In this document: in pieces, positions 8,138 through 17,109 of the stretch | Numbering within the stretch: the first letter of the stretch is position 1 | Layout of the letters: each line of letters opens with the position of its first letter | Source: Rothia aeria | Lineage (GTDB): Bacteria > Actinomycetota > Actinomycetes > Actinomycetales > Micrococcaceae | NCBI GenBank assembly: GCA_002355935.1 | Contig: AP017895.1 | Span: 1,178,001 to 1,242,000, forward strand | Length of the DNA: 64,000 nt | Reading direction: 5' to 3' | Notes under the pieces: generated by a model | Told to the model about the DNA's origin: nothing | Database searches by the model: none | What the model saw: only the letters and a program-made list of their open reading frames with translations | Program-made: the position numbers and the translations under genes

Positions 8138-8423
8138 GCCTCTAAGAATCTCATAGTTCACAGGGTTTATAAAAGAAATATAGGTCTCTACAGCTCCGCG
8201 CTGTGATGGCAGGTGATGCGGGGCAGAACTGGTACTTAGGGGAATCAGGGTGTTGCGCACGAAAGCAGCCAGCGGTTCCCTTGTATTAGGCGGCAGCATG
8301 GGGTAAACTCTTGTACTGTTTGCAAGTGGATTGTACTCCCACCCGCATTCACCGGTTCGTACAGTCACCGTAGCGTGGCTAAAGGGACAAAAGTCACTAA
8401 GACTACGGTGGTCGGGTTTTAGA

Positions 8424-8476
8424 ACGACCAACCGGTCGTAAGTGTAGCCTCCGCTTGTGACATGCGGGGGCTTTTT
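8424..8476 (+). promoter_or_regulatory. infC leader with attenuator-like terminator
   Basis: Two hairpins precede infC. The first is ACGACC (8424-8429) with GGTCGT (8434-8439). The second is CCTCCGC (8448-8454) with GCGGGGG (8464-8470, one G-T pair), followed at once by CTTTTT, a textbook intrinsic terminator on the plus strand. The upstream gene is divergent, so this terminator can only act on the infC leader transcript. It therefore looks like a transcription attenuator; the rest of the 394-base gap (8138-8531) shows nothing else clear. Confidence 0.6.
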
Positions 8477-8531
8477 AGTTCCCGTCAACGGATATATTCA
8501 CGGGGAAACCCACTATGTACAGGAGTTAGTC

Positions 8532-9179
8532 ATTAGCGAACCGCGCATTAATGATCGAATCCGTGTTCCGGAGGTCCGACTTGTTGGCCCCGGCGGTGAA
8601 CAGGTAGGCGTCGTGCCTTTGGCCGATGCCCTGCGCCTTGCAGAGGACGCTGAACTTGACTTGGTCGAGGTAGCGCCGAACGCAAAACCGCCAGTATGCA
8701 AGCTGATGGACTACGGCAAATACAAGTACGAAGCGGCTGTTAAAGCCCGTGAGTCCCGCAAGAAGCAGGTTAAAGCCGTTCTGAAGGAAATCCGTTTCCG
8801 GCTGAAGATTGATACCCATGACTACGAAACCAAAGTGGGGCACGCACGTCGTTTCCTTTCTGGCGGTGACAAAGTCAAGGCAATGATTCAGTTCCGCGGT
8901 CGTGAACAGCAGCGCCCCGAGATGGGTGTGCGTCTACTGGAACGCTTGGCCGAAGAGCTGGCTGAGGTGAGTACTGTTGAGTCTCGCCCCCGCCAAGACG
9001 GCCGTAACATGGTGATGGTGCTGGCTCCGCTACGCGGTAAGGCAGAAGTACGCCGTGGACAGGGCGGCGGTGGACGCAAGGGTCGTGAACGTATTGATAC
9101 GACCAAGGCAGAGCCTGTAACGAACTCGCTGGCGGACGCAATGCCCGCCGAGTTGAAAGCGCAGGCTTCCGCAGAATAG
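8532..9179 (+). CDS. infC: translation initiation factor IF-3, ATT start
   Basis: IF-3 binds the 30S subunit, prevents premature 50S joining and checks the start codon. The conserved N-terminus [18 protein letters not shown] is preceded by ATT at 8532 with AGGAG at 8521-8525, six bases upstream; no ATG or GTG fits. An AUU start is the known device by which IF-3 represses its own translation. 215 residues: the N-domain, a Lys-rich linker ([16 protein letters not shown]) and the C-domain ([31 protein letters not shown]), then a Gly/Arg and Ala/Glu-rich tail. First gene of infC-rpmI-rplT. Confidence 0.95.
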   Translation: MSEPRINDRIRVPEVRLVGPGGEQVGVVPLADALRLAEDAELDLVEVAPNAKPPVCKLMDYGKYKYEAAVKARESRKKQVKAVLKEIRFRLKIDTHDYETKVGHARRFLSGGDKVKAMIQFRGREQQRPEMGVRLLERLAEELAEVSTVESRPRQDGRNMVMVLAPLRGKAEVRRGQGGGGRKGRERIDTTKAEPVTNSLADAMPAELKAQASAE

Positions 9180-9346
9180 AATTCGGTGGGAACACCCCGC
9201 TGGCGCATACATGCGGCGGGGCTATAGTCCTGCGGGTTCTGAGGTATGAATCCTCACTATTTCCGTACCGTGGGGAAAGTGTCCCTTTCCTCAGTAAAAC
9301 TACCCTGTGCGTATGTGCGGGGGTGATTGTAAGGAGAACGGCAGCT

Positions 9347-9541
9347 ATGCCGAAGCAGAAGACCCACTCTGGTGCTAAGAAGCGCTTCAAGCTCACCGGC
9401 AGCGGCAAGGTTAAGCGCCAGCAGGCGAACCGCCGCCACTACCTGGAGCACAAGTCCTCCCGTCTGACCCGTCGTCTGGCATCCGACCAGATCGTGACCG
9501 GTGGTCAGGCAAAGGTTGTCAAGAAGATGCTGGGTAAGTAG
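9347..9541 (+). CDS. rpmI: ribosomal protein L35
   Basis: 64 residues, full length for L35, from ATG 9347 with AAGGAG ten bases upstream. Typical sequence: [20 protein letters not shown] and a basic C-terminal half ending VVKKMLGK. A structural protein of the 50S subunit. Second gene of the infC operon. Confidence 0.97.
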   Translation: MPKQKTHSGAKKRFKLTGSGKVKRQQANRRHYLEHKSSRLTRRLASDQIVTGGQAKVVKKMLGK

Positions 9542-9653
9542 GCTACCGCTTACTTCTCGCTAGAGGCGGGTGCATTCCCGCACCGACGATGAAAGACTCG
9601 CTCCTACAGGCTGGTTCTGAGGCCTTGTAGGACATAAGACGAAGGAGACACAC

Positions 9654-10037
9654 GTGGCACGTGTGAAGCGCGCGGTTAACGCGCACAAGAAGCGCCGTAC
9701 TATTCTCGACCGAGCATCCGGCTACCGCGGTCAGCGTTCGCGCCTGTACCGTAAGGCTAAGGAACAGGTCACCCACTCGCTCGTTTACAGCTACGACCAC
9801 CGTCGTAAGAAGAAGGGCGATTTCCGCCGTCTGTGGATTCAGCGCATTAACGCTGCATCCCGTGCGCAGGGTTTGACCTACAACCGTTTCATTCAGGGGC
9901 TCAAAGCTGCTGGTGTTGAGGTTGACCGTCGTATGCTCGCTGAGCTGGCCGTAAACGATACCGCAGCGTTTAACGCCCTGGTTGAGATTGCCAAAAACAA
10001 CCTGCCTGAGGACACCTCCGCGCCGAAGGCTGCATAA
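9654..10037 (+). CDS. rplT: ribosomal protein L20
   Basis: 127 residues from GTG 9654 ([15 protein letters not shown]) behind GAAGGAG. L20 binds 23S rRNA early in 50S assembly and in other bacteria represses its own operon by binding leader RNA. Conserved [17 protein letters not shown] and [13 protein letters not shown] are present. The short hairpin CCTACAGG/CCTTGTAGG just upstream (about 9602-9631) could matter for coupling to rpmI. Confidence 0.97.
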   Translation: MARVKRAVNAHKKRRTILDRASGYRGQRSRLYRKAKEQVTHSLVYSYDHRRKKKGDFRRLWIQRINAASRAQGLTYNRFIQGLKAAGVEVDRRMLAELAVNDTAAFNALVEIAKNNLPEDTSAPKAA

Positions 10038-10082
10038 AAACAGTTGTTACCCCCCGTCATGTGCGGGGTAATTAAGAGCTTG

Positions 10083-10119
10083 AACGGCTGCCGCATATTG
10101 TATGCGGCAGCCGTTTTGC
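10083..10119 (+). terminator. intrinsic terminator of infC-rpmI-rplT
   Basis: A perfect 15-base stem, AACGGCTGCCGCATA (10083-10097) with TATGCGGCAGCCGTT (10101-10115), three-base loop, followed by TTG. A smaller ACCCC/GGGGT hairpin precedes it. Confidence 0.85.
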
Positions 10120-10190
10120 TGTACTGTGCCTTCCCGAAAGCATCGCGGAAGTGACGGGCATTGGGAGGGCTTTGCCTGTACTCTTGAAGA

Positions 10191-11129
10191 GTGAGTTTTC
10201 TTGAACGAATCAGTTCCCCAGTGATTATGTCGAACCCTCAGGCCGATCGTGTGCGTGATATTGCGAAGCTACGCACCCGTGCTGGCCGTAAACGGGGACA
10301 GTTTTTGGTTGAGGGCCCGCAGGCTGTTCGTGAAGCGCTGCATGCGCACCTGCGCCGCCCGGTGCTGGATGCAGTATACGTGACGGAAGAGGCGTTCGAC
10401 CGCCACCCCGACATTGCCGAGCTATTAGAAGAGGTGCACGGCACACCCACACCCGAGCAGGGGCGCCGTGTTTTTATGCGTGTGGTGACGGACGACGTAC
10501 TGCAAGCGATGGCCGATGCTCTCACTCCTCAAGGTATTATTGCGGTGTCGTTTAAACTGGATGCCCCTGCCGGACGACTGTGGGGTGAGGGGGCGCTGAA
10601 CCCGCGTCTTATTGCGGTGCTTTCACGTGTACAAGATCCGGGAAACGCTGGTACGATCCTGCGGGTGGCTGATGCCGCGGGGGCTGATTTGGTGGTGGCG
10701 TCAAAGGGCACAGTGGATTTATATAACCCGAAGACAGTGCGGGCAACAGCCGGTTCGCTATTCCATGTGCCGCTGATTCAGGGTGTTGATCTTGAAGATT
10801 TTGCGGAGGACGCCAAATCTCAGGGAATGACGGTTTTGGCCGCTGACGGGTACGGTACGGTGGATCTGCAACAACTGGTGGAGTACTCTCTGGCACGCCC
10901 CGCTAATATCGAGACGCCCGTTCCGGCCGGGGTGAAAGGCTCATTCAACTTATCGAAACCAACTGTGTGGTTGTTTGGGAATGAGGCACAGGGGCTTAAC
11001 AGCGAGGAAAAAGCGGCGTCGTCAATGCGCGTGGCGGTTCCTGTCTATGGGGCGGCTGAATCTTTGAACGTGGGCACAGCGGCGGCCGTGTGCCTGTACG
11101 CCTCGGCGATGGCGCAGAACCGCCCCTAG
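10191..11129 (+). CDS. TrmH/SpoU-family RNA 2'-O-methyltransferase
   Basis: 312 residues from GTG 10191. It transfers a methyl group from S-adenosylmethionine to a ribose 2'-OH of rRNA or tRNA. An N-terminal substrate-binding domain (GQFLVEGPQAVREAL) precedes the SPOUT knot motifs: VQDPGNAGTILRVADAAG, WLFGNEAQGL and VPVYGAAESLNVGTAAAVCL. All three motifs are intact. It commonly follows rplT in actinobacteria. The exact RNA target cannot be told from sequence. Confidence 0.92.
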   Translation: MSFLERISSPVIMSNPQADRVRDIAKLRTRAGRKRGQFLVEGPQAVREALHAHLRRPVLDAVYVTEEAFDRHPDIAELLEEVHGTPTPEQGRRVFMRVVTDDVLQAMADALTPQGIIAVSFKLDAPAGRLWGEGALNPRLIAVLSRVQDPGNAGTILRVADAAGADLVVASKGTVDLYNPKTVRATAGSLFHVPLIQGVDLEDFAEDAKSQGMTVLAADGYGTVDLQQLVEYSLARPANIETPVPAGVKGSFNLSKPTVWLFGNEAQGLNSEEKAASSMRVAVPVYGAAESLNVGTAAAVCLYASAMAQNRP

Positions 11130-11180
11130 TGAGCGGCATGTATTTAAGTTTTGTTCTGACTGACCGATAGATGGAGAGCT

Positions 11181-12108
11181 ATGTCTGCCAATTCTAGTCA
11201 TTCCGGTTCCGGCGCGATTATTGCGGCGCTCGTGGCAAACCTGGGCATTGCGGTGCTGAAATTTGTGGCGTTTATTCTAACTCGTTCTTCTTCAATGCTC
11301 GCCGAAGCCATTCACTCGGTGGCAGATTCAGGGAACCAGCTTCTTCTGCTAGTGGGCGGGAAAGTATCCCAGCGTGCCGCTGACGAAGAGCACCCATTCG
11401 GGTATGGCCGTAACCGCTATATTTACGCGTTTATTGTGTCGATTATTATCTTTGCCCTAGGTGGGCTGTTTGCCCTGTATGAGGGGTACGAGAAATGGCA
11501 CGACCCGCATGGCATTACCGAGTGGCAATGGGTTCCGGTGGCTGTGCTGGTGGGCGCCATTCTTCTTGAAGGCAACTCATTCCGTGTAGCGGTCAAAGAA
11601 TCCCGCGAACTGAAGGGAACACAAGGGTGGTTCCGGTTTTTGCGCACCTCAAAAACCCAGAGCTTCCAGTGCTTTTGTTGGAGGATGCAGGCGCCCTTTT
11701 GGGCCTGATTCTGGCGCTCCTTGGGGTGAGCATGACCCTGCTGACTGGTAACGGGCTGTGGGATGCTGCCGGTACTCTGGCGATCGGGGTGCTGCTGGTG
11801 GTTATTGCCGTGTTTTTGGCTTCCGAAATGAAGTCGCTGATCCTGGGGAGGCAGCAACTCCCGAGGATCTGGCGAAGATCCGCGCGGCTATTGAGAACGG
11901 TGATTCTGACCGACTAATCCATATTAAGACCGTTCATTTGGGGCCCGAGGAAATTTTGGTGGCGGCTAAGATCCGCATCCACGATGCTGATACTGGTATT
12001 ACTGTGGCAAACGAGATTGACGAGGCGGAGGCACGGATCCGTGAGGCTGTTCCGGCGGCCCGGGTAATTTATTTGGAACCGGATGTTTATCGTCCTGCGG
12101 AGGCATAG
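11181..12108 (+). CDS. cation diffusion facilitator transporter, two one-base frameshifts
   Basis: Membrane exporter of divalent metals (zinc, iron, cobalt or manganese) by proton exchange. ATG 11181. The N-terminal membrane helices contain AEAIHSVADSGNQ and an HPFGYGR motif, typical of the family. As read the frame breaks twice: one A is missing in the run at about 11648, and one G in the run at about 11849. Restoring both gives 309 residues with continuous helices (LPVLLLEDAGALLGLILALL) and a cytoplasmic C-terminal domain (EEILVAAKIRIHDADTGI). The next gene begins five bases after the stop. Confidence 0.88.
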
Positions 12109-12112
12109 AAGC

Positions 12113-12562
12113 ATGATGACGCATTACCCTGTGCAGGTGGTGGGCGCGGCAATTTTCGATTCGCTTCAGTCTCCTACCCGGCTGTTGGTTGCCAGGCGGT
12201 CAGCGCCTGAAGCATTAGCCGGGTTGTGGGAATTCCCCGGCGGGAAGGTTGAGCCGGGGGAGTCCTGCGAAAAAGCGCTCGCCCGTGAGCTTGCGGAAGA
12301 GCTGGGCGTGCAGGTTCAGCTGGGGCAGGAACTTACGGGGCCGCACCCCCAGGGCTGGGTGCTGAACAATAATGCGGCGATGAGGGTTTTCTTTGCAGAA
12401 CTCACGTTGGGTGAGCCTCACCCTTTGCAGGACCATAGCGAGCTGCGGTGGCTTCCGCTGGGGTCTGACCATAATGTCTCAGCAGTGCTGAGTTTGGAGT
12501 GGATTCCTGCAGATTATCCGATTGTGGAGGCTTTATTGGCGGCGGTACATGCCGTTGGTTAG
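12113..12562 (+). CDS. MutT-like NUDIX hydrolase
   Basis: 149 residues from ATG 12113. The NUDIX box is complete (GGKVEPGESCEKALARELAE followed by ELGV), and the N-terminal strands carry a MutT-style VVGAAI. The WEFPGGK context and small size point to sanitation of oxidised nucleotides such as 8-oxo-dGTP, though substrate cannot be fixed from sequence. Five bases from the cation transporter, probably the same transcript. Confidence 0.88.
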   Translation: MMTHYPVQVVGAAIFDSLQSPTRLLVARRSAPEALAGLWEFPGGKVEPGESCEKALARELAEELGVQVQLGQELTGPHPQGWVLNNNAAMRVFFAELTLGEPHPLQDHSELRWLPLGSDHNVSAVLSLEWIPADYPIVEALLAAVHAVG

Positions 12563-12910
12563 GTTTTTTATTCCAGCGAGCTGGTGTGTTCTGTCAAATT
12601 GTTACGTCGGTTAGCTGTTTTTCCTGCGAAACTGCGGTCAGCAAGCTTGCCCTCGACTGGGGAACGGAAACGTAACAGTATTCAAAAATACATCTTTCTA
12701 TAGGTAACTTTCCTTTATTTTAAGGGGTCTATTAAAGGTAGTATGAATTATTATGCTGACGGAATGTAGCTAAAAGACAGTCACAGCCGAATCTGTCACC
12801 GGAGGCAAAAAAGTGTGTGTAGTGACACATCTCAGCTTGGGAGTCGTGGCACATGGATACTTTAGAGTGTTAATTAGAGAAGGAAACTCTAACGTTATGG
12901 TGATAAAGCT
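12563..12910 (+). promoter_or_regulatory. efeU: efe operon control region with DtxR/IdeR-like iron box
   Basis: 348 bases without a gene. At 12699-12717 lies TATAGGTAACTTTCCTTTA, a 19-base imperfect palindrome (7 of 9 half-site positions pair) close to the actinobacterial iron box TTAGGTTAGGCTAACCTAA. A second inverted repeat, TTAGAGT (12862-12868) and ACTCTAA (12886-12892), lies just before the start. A five-codon ATG frame (12897-12914) overlaps the efeU ATG and may be chance. Confidence 0.5.
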
Positions 12911-13855
12911 ATGAACTTTTGGGCCGCATTTACAGGCAACTTCCTTATCGGGCTGCGCGAAGGCTTAGAGGCTGCACTTGTGGTCGGTATCCTCATCGCG
13001 TATATCCATAAAACTCAACGAACCCACCTCCTTCCCAAAGTCTGGGCGGGAGTAGCCTTTGCGGTCGTGGTATCACTAGGATTTGGGGCACTTCTCACCT
13101 ACGGCCCTAAAACCCTCACCTTCGAAGCTCAGGAAGCAATTGGCGGTTCGCTCTCAATCATCGCGGTCGGTTTCGTCACCTGGATGATTTTCTGGATGGC
13201 AGAGAACGCCCGCGCGCTTTCCACGGAACTGCACACTAAGCTCGACGCGGTGCAGGGCAGCACCTGGGCGGTCGTTCTTCTCGCAGCCCTCTCCGTTGGG
13301 CGTGAAGGGCTGGAAACCACCCTATTTATCTGGTCGGCAACACAAGCCGCAACCGCAGAGCAGGACTCTGCCGATTCCGCACTGCCCGTTTATGGGGCGC
13401 TTACTGGAATCATCGTTGCAGTACTCCTCGCGTGGGCTATGATGCGCGGCATTATGAAAATTAACCTCGCCAAATTCTTCACCTGGACTGGTGCGTTCCT
13501 CATTATTATCGCCGCAGGTGTACTTTCCTACGGGCTGCATGACCTGCAGGAAGCAAATATTCTCCCCGGGATCAACAACATTGTTTTTGAATCCTACAAA
13601 TACATTGACCCCGGCAGTTTCCTCGGCACTATGCTAAAAGCGGTCTTTAACCTTTCAAGCACTACCACCTGGATTGAAGCCATTGCCTGGGTGCTGTACG
13701 TCGGTATTATCATGACCCTTTTCTTCCGGGTGCAATTGCGCCACCGTCGCGTGCGCCAAAGCAGTGCGCCTAAGAATGTTGCCGCTGCGGCGAACAGTAC
13801 CCCTGAAAATGGCGGTACTACTACAACACAGCCGCTATCTAACGGTACCCCCTAG
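12911..13855 (+). CDS. efeU: EfeU iron permease (FTR1 family)
   Basis: 314 residues, seven predicted membrane helices. The two iron-binding REGLE motifs of the FTR1/OFeT family are present: GLREGLEAALVVG near the N-terminus and VGREGLETTLFIW after helix four. It carries ferric or ferrous iron across the membrane together with EfeO and EfeB. A cytoplasmic Ser/Thr/Asn-rich tail ends the protein. First gene of efeUOB; the ribosome site before ATG 12911 is weak. Confidence 0.95.
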   Translation: MNFWAAFTGNFLIGLREGLEAALVVGILIAYIHKTQRTHLLPKVWAGVAFAVVVSLGFGALLTYGPKTLTFEAQEAIGGSLSIIAVGFVTWMIFWMAENARALSTELHTKLDAVQGSTWAVVLLAALSVGREGLETTLFIWSATQAATAEQDSADSALPVYGALTGIIVAVLLAWAMMRGIMKINLAKFFTWTGAFLIIIAAGVLSYGLHDLQEANILPGINNIVFESYKYIDPGSFLGTMLKAVFNLSSTTTWIEAIAWVLYVGIIMTLFFRVQLRHRRVRQSSAPKNVAAAANSTPENGGTTTTQPLSNGTP

Positions 13856-13890
13856 ATTTTCCCCTGTCCCCAAACAAAGGAAAACACACT

Positions 13891-15341
13891 ATGCGAAAGT
13901 CACTTGTTTCCGCAGGCGCCCTGCTGTCGGTTAGCGCCATCCTGCTGACTGGTTGCACCGACAACCCGAAGAATAATGCTAGTTCCTCGAACTCCTCAGG
14001 CGGCACCTCAAACGACGGTAATATTTCTGTTACCTCAACTGATACCGCCTGCAAACTATCAACCACCGAAACCAAGGCCGGTAAGGTTACCTTTAAGGTC
14101 AAGAACGAAGGTACCAAGGTTACTGAGTTCTATGTGCTTGGTTCTGACGGATTGCGCATTATCTCAGAGGTCGAGAACATCGGCCCCAACCTCACCCGTG
14201 AGCTGGTGGTTGATCTGCCCGAGGGGTCCTACAAGACCGCCTGCAAACCGGGTATGGTCGGTGACGGCATTCAGGGAGACTTTAAGGTCACCAAGAACGA
14301 GAACGCTAAACCCGTGGCTGAGGACATACAGAAGCTACGCGATACCGCCTCCACCCAGTACGCCTCGTATGTGAAAGACCAAGTTGAGTCTCTGCAAACC
14401 AAGACCGAAGAGTTCGCAAAGCTCTACGCAGAGGGCAAGACCGAAGAAGCTAAAGCCAAGTACGCTCTCGCCCGCATTCACTACGAACGTATCGAACCTG
14501 TAGCGGAAAAGTACGGCACCTCCCTTGACCAGAACCTGGACGCCCGCGAGGCTGACCTGCAGGAAGGCAAGATCAGCGAGTGGAGCGGCTGGCACAAGAT
14601 CGAGAAGGATCTGTGGCAGCCCAAGGCCGATAAGAATGACGGTAAGGAGTACACCCCCTCACGCAGGATGAGCGGAAGAAAGTCGCAGACCAGCTGGTCA
14701 AGGACACCAAAGAACTGTACGACCATGTGCACTCCGAGAAGTTCGCGCAAGAGCTGAAGGTTGATGACATCACCAACGGCGCGAAAGAACTGCTGGACGA
14801 GATCGTACACACCAAGACCACCGGTGAGGAAGAAAACTGGTCGCACACCGACCTCTACGATTTCCAAGGCAATATTGACGGCGCTAAGGTTGCCTACGAA
14901 AACGTACGCCCCATCCTTGAGAAGAAGAATGGCAAGCTCTCCAAGAATATTGAGAGCAAGTTCGCGGCTGTGCAGACTCTGCTCGATAAGCATAAGAGCG
15001 GTGACGACTTCAAATCCTACAAGGAGCTCAGCGAAACTGAGGTACGTGAGCTTTCTGACGCGGTGGGTGCACTCGCTGAGCCGCTCTCCGAGCTGACGGC
15101 TGCTGTTGTTGACGAAACCGGCAATGACACGTCCACCGAGAATGAATCAGCGGGTGCTTCTGCATCGGCTTCAGCCTCGGCGGGGGCATCACATAGTGCG
15201 GGTGCCTCAGGTTCAGCTTCTGCTGGGGCATCAGGTTCAGCCTCGGCTACCGGTAGCTCTGGCGCATCAGCAGGGTCCTCGGCATCAGCAGGGTCTACCT
15301 CAGACGATTCGAGCGCCAGCGCGGCAGGCTCAGCCCAGTAA
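13891..15341 (+). CDS. efeO: EfeO iron-binding lipoprotein, one-base frameshift, Ser/Ala/Gly tail
   Basis: Surface lipoprotein that delivers iron to EfeU. ATG 13891; lipobox LLTGC near residue 22, then a Ser/Asn linker, a cupredoxin-like domain (VKNEGTKVTEFYVLG, Cys residues in ACKLS and TACKPGM), and the M75 imelysin-like domain with the metal motif HYERIEPVAE. One C is missing from the CCCCC run at about 14659; restoring it gives 484 residues. The last 70 codons are a low-complexity Ser-Ala-Gly repeat (SASAGASGSASAGASGSA) absent from standard EfeO, perhaps a cell-wall spacer. Confidence 0.93.
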
Positions 15342-15381
15342 CTACAACGGGTACGCAGTTTAGACAGAGCCAGCACTGACG

Positions 15382-15426
15382 ACCCCAGCGGGGTGCAGAA
15401 AATCCCACACCACACCCCGCTGGGGT
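15382..15426 (+). terminator. hairpin between efeO and efeB
   Basis: ACCCCAGCGGGGTG (15382-15395) pairs perfectly with CACCCCGCTGGGGT (15413-15426), 14 pairs and no T-run. It sits 70 bases before efeB, so it more likely tunes transcript stability or partial termination inside the operon than ends it. Confidence 0.6.
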
Positions 15427-15499
15427 AAGCCGATAACACCGCATCAACACACACGCATGGCCCGTATTCCATAACTGAAACCCATTAGGGAGAAACCAC

Positions 15500-16816
15500 A
15501 TGCGCGAAGAAAATTACCCGGTGCCCCCAACAGATCAGGACACCACACCGCACGGAACTAACCGTCGTGCCCTCCTAACCGGTACCGCACTGACTGCTGT
15601 TGGTATTGCCGCAGCAGGTACACTCGCCAGCTGCGCTACCGAGCAGAAGCAGAACGACAGTAAAGATAATAAGAGTCAGGAGGTGAAAGATACCCACTCT
15701 TTCTTTGGGGAGCACCAGAGCGGCATTTCCACCGAAGTGCAGGATCGTATGTACTTTGTGGCTCTCACCCTCAAAACAACCGATAAAGAAGAAATCAAGA
15801 AACTTTTTAAAGACTGGACTGCCGCTTCCCAAAAGCTCATGGCTGGTGAAGTTGTGGGGGATGTCTCCACTTATGAGGCCCCGCCGAAGGACACGGGAGA
15901 AGCCTACGATCTTTCTGCCGCGCATCTGACTCTCACCTTTGGGCTCGGCCGGTCGTTCTTTGTCGATAAGGATAATAAGGACCGTTTTGGGTTTAAAGAT
16001 AAGCTGCCTGCTGCGCTCGTCAATATCCCTAAAATGTCCGGTGATGCCCTTGACGATAAACGCAGCGGCGGGGACCTGTGCATTCAGGCGTGTGCCGATG
16101 ACCCACAGGTGGCCTTCCACGCCATCCGTAATTTAATCCGTATTGCTGCGGGCCGGGCCGTGGTGCACTGGAGCCAGCTAGGGTTTGGGCGCACCGCATC
16201 GACTTCTACGAGTCAGGTGACGGCACGTAACCTTTTCGGTTTCAAAGACGGTACGAACAACCTCAAAATCCAAGAGCCGGAGCTGCTGAAGAAACATGTG
16301 TGGGCTTCCTCCGAGAACTCTGAGGGAAACCCCGACTGGATGAACGGCGGCACCTACCTCGCAGCACGCCGCATCCGCATGATTATTGAAACGTGGGACC
16401 GGTCCCGCCTGCATGAGCAAGAAGATATTATTGGGCGCACTAAAGTATCAGGCGCGCCGCTCTCAGGCGGAGAGGAATTTACCACCCCAGATTTCAATAT
16501 GAAGGGTAAAAACGGCCCTATCATTCCCGATGATTCGCATATGCGGCTCATGCACCCGAACCAAAATAATGGTGTTCAGATGCTACGCCGCGGGTTTAAC
16601 TACACGGATGGCTCCGACGGACTTGGACACCTGGATGCTGGGCTGTTCTTTATAGCGTTCGTCTGTGACCCGCGCACCCACTTCATCCCGCTTCTAGATA
16701 CCATGACCCAGTCCGATGCGCTCAGTGAGTATCTTAAACACACCGGCAGCGCCGTTTTTGCGGTACCTCCCGGTATTAAAGACGAGAACGATTTTATCGC
16801 TTCTGGGTTGTTCTAA
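15500..16816 (+). CDS. efeB: EfeB DyP-type haem peroxidase, Tat-exported, possible lipoprotein
   Basis: 438 residues from ATG 15500. A twin-arginine signal (TNRRALLTGTALTAVG) ends in LASC, a lipobox-like site, so the enzyme may be exported folded and then lipid-anchored. Conserved DyP features: the GFKDGTNN motif with the distal Asp, the proximal haem His in DDSHMRLMHP, and the Arg of MLRRGFNYTDG. It oxidises substrates with peroxide at the cell surface and supports ferrous iron or haem-iron use by EfeUO. Frame intact. Confidence 0.95.
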   Translation: MREENYPVPPTDQDTTPHGTNRRALLTGTALTAVGIAAAGTLASCATEQKQNDSKDNKSQEVKDTHSFFGEHQSGISTEVQDRMYFVALTLKTTDKEEIKKLFKDWTAASQKLMAGEVVGDVSTYEAPPKDTGEAYDLSAAHLTLTFGLGRSFFVDKDNKDRFGFKDKLPAALVNIPKMSGDALDDKRSGGDLCIQACADDPQVAFHAIRNLIRIAAGRAVVHWSQLGFGRTASTSTSQVTARNLFGFKDGTNNLKIQEPELLKKHVWASSENSEGNPDWMNGGTYLAARRIRMIIETWDRSRLHEQEDIIGRTKVSGAPLSGGEEFTTPDFNMKGKNGPIIPDDSHMRLMHPNQNNGVQMLRRGFNYTDGSDGLGHLDAGLFFIAFVCDPRTHFIPLLDTMTQSDALSEYLKHTGSAVFAVPPGIKDENDFIASGLF

Positions 16817-16838
16817 ACCGCTGAGTATGCTTCTGATG

Positions 16839-16870
16839 GGCGCCCGGTACCAAGACGGTATCCGGGCGCT
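16839..16870 (+). terminator. hairpin after efeB
   Basis: GCGCCCGGTAC and GTATCCGGGCGC form a strong stem with a short loop. No T-run follows. The remaining stretch to 17109 contains a second GGCGGTG/CACCGCC repeat and no gene. Confidence 0.5.
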
Positions 16871-17109
16871 TAGGGGTCAGCGGTGTTTCGATAACCGTGG
16901 TCTGAACTATTGGGTTCTTCAGGACTTTATCGGGCATGGGAAAGGGGAGGAACTTCGTACTAAGGCATTTTAAAACAGTGATGTGGTATGCCTTGGCGGC
17001 GCGGTTTATTGTGATGTTCGGCTGAAAACCTTCGGCGGTGCGCGTCTAATTTGACTGCCACACCGCCAACGGTACTATTGAGTTAAAAATCACATACATA
17101 TGGGAGACA

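Noticed and set aside
8138-8488. N-terminal extension of the DUF1844 frame on the minus strand
   Set aside because: The open frame upstream of ATG 8137 is not protein-like and overlaps the infC leader; the family begins at the shorter start.
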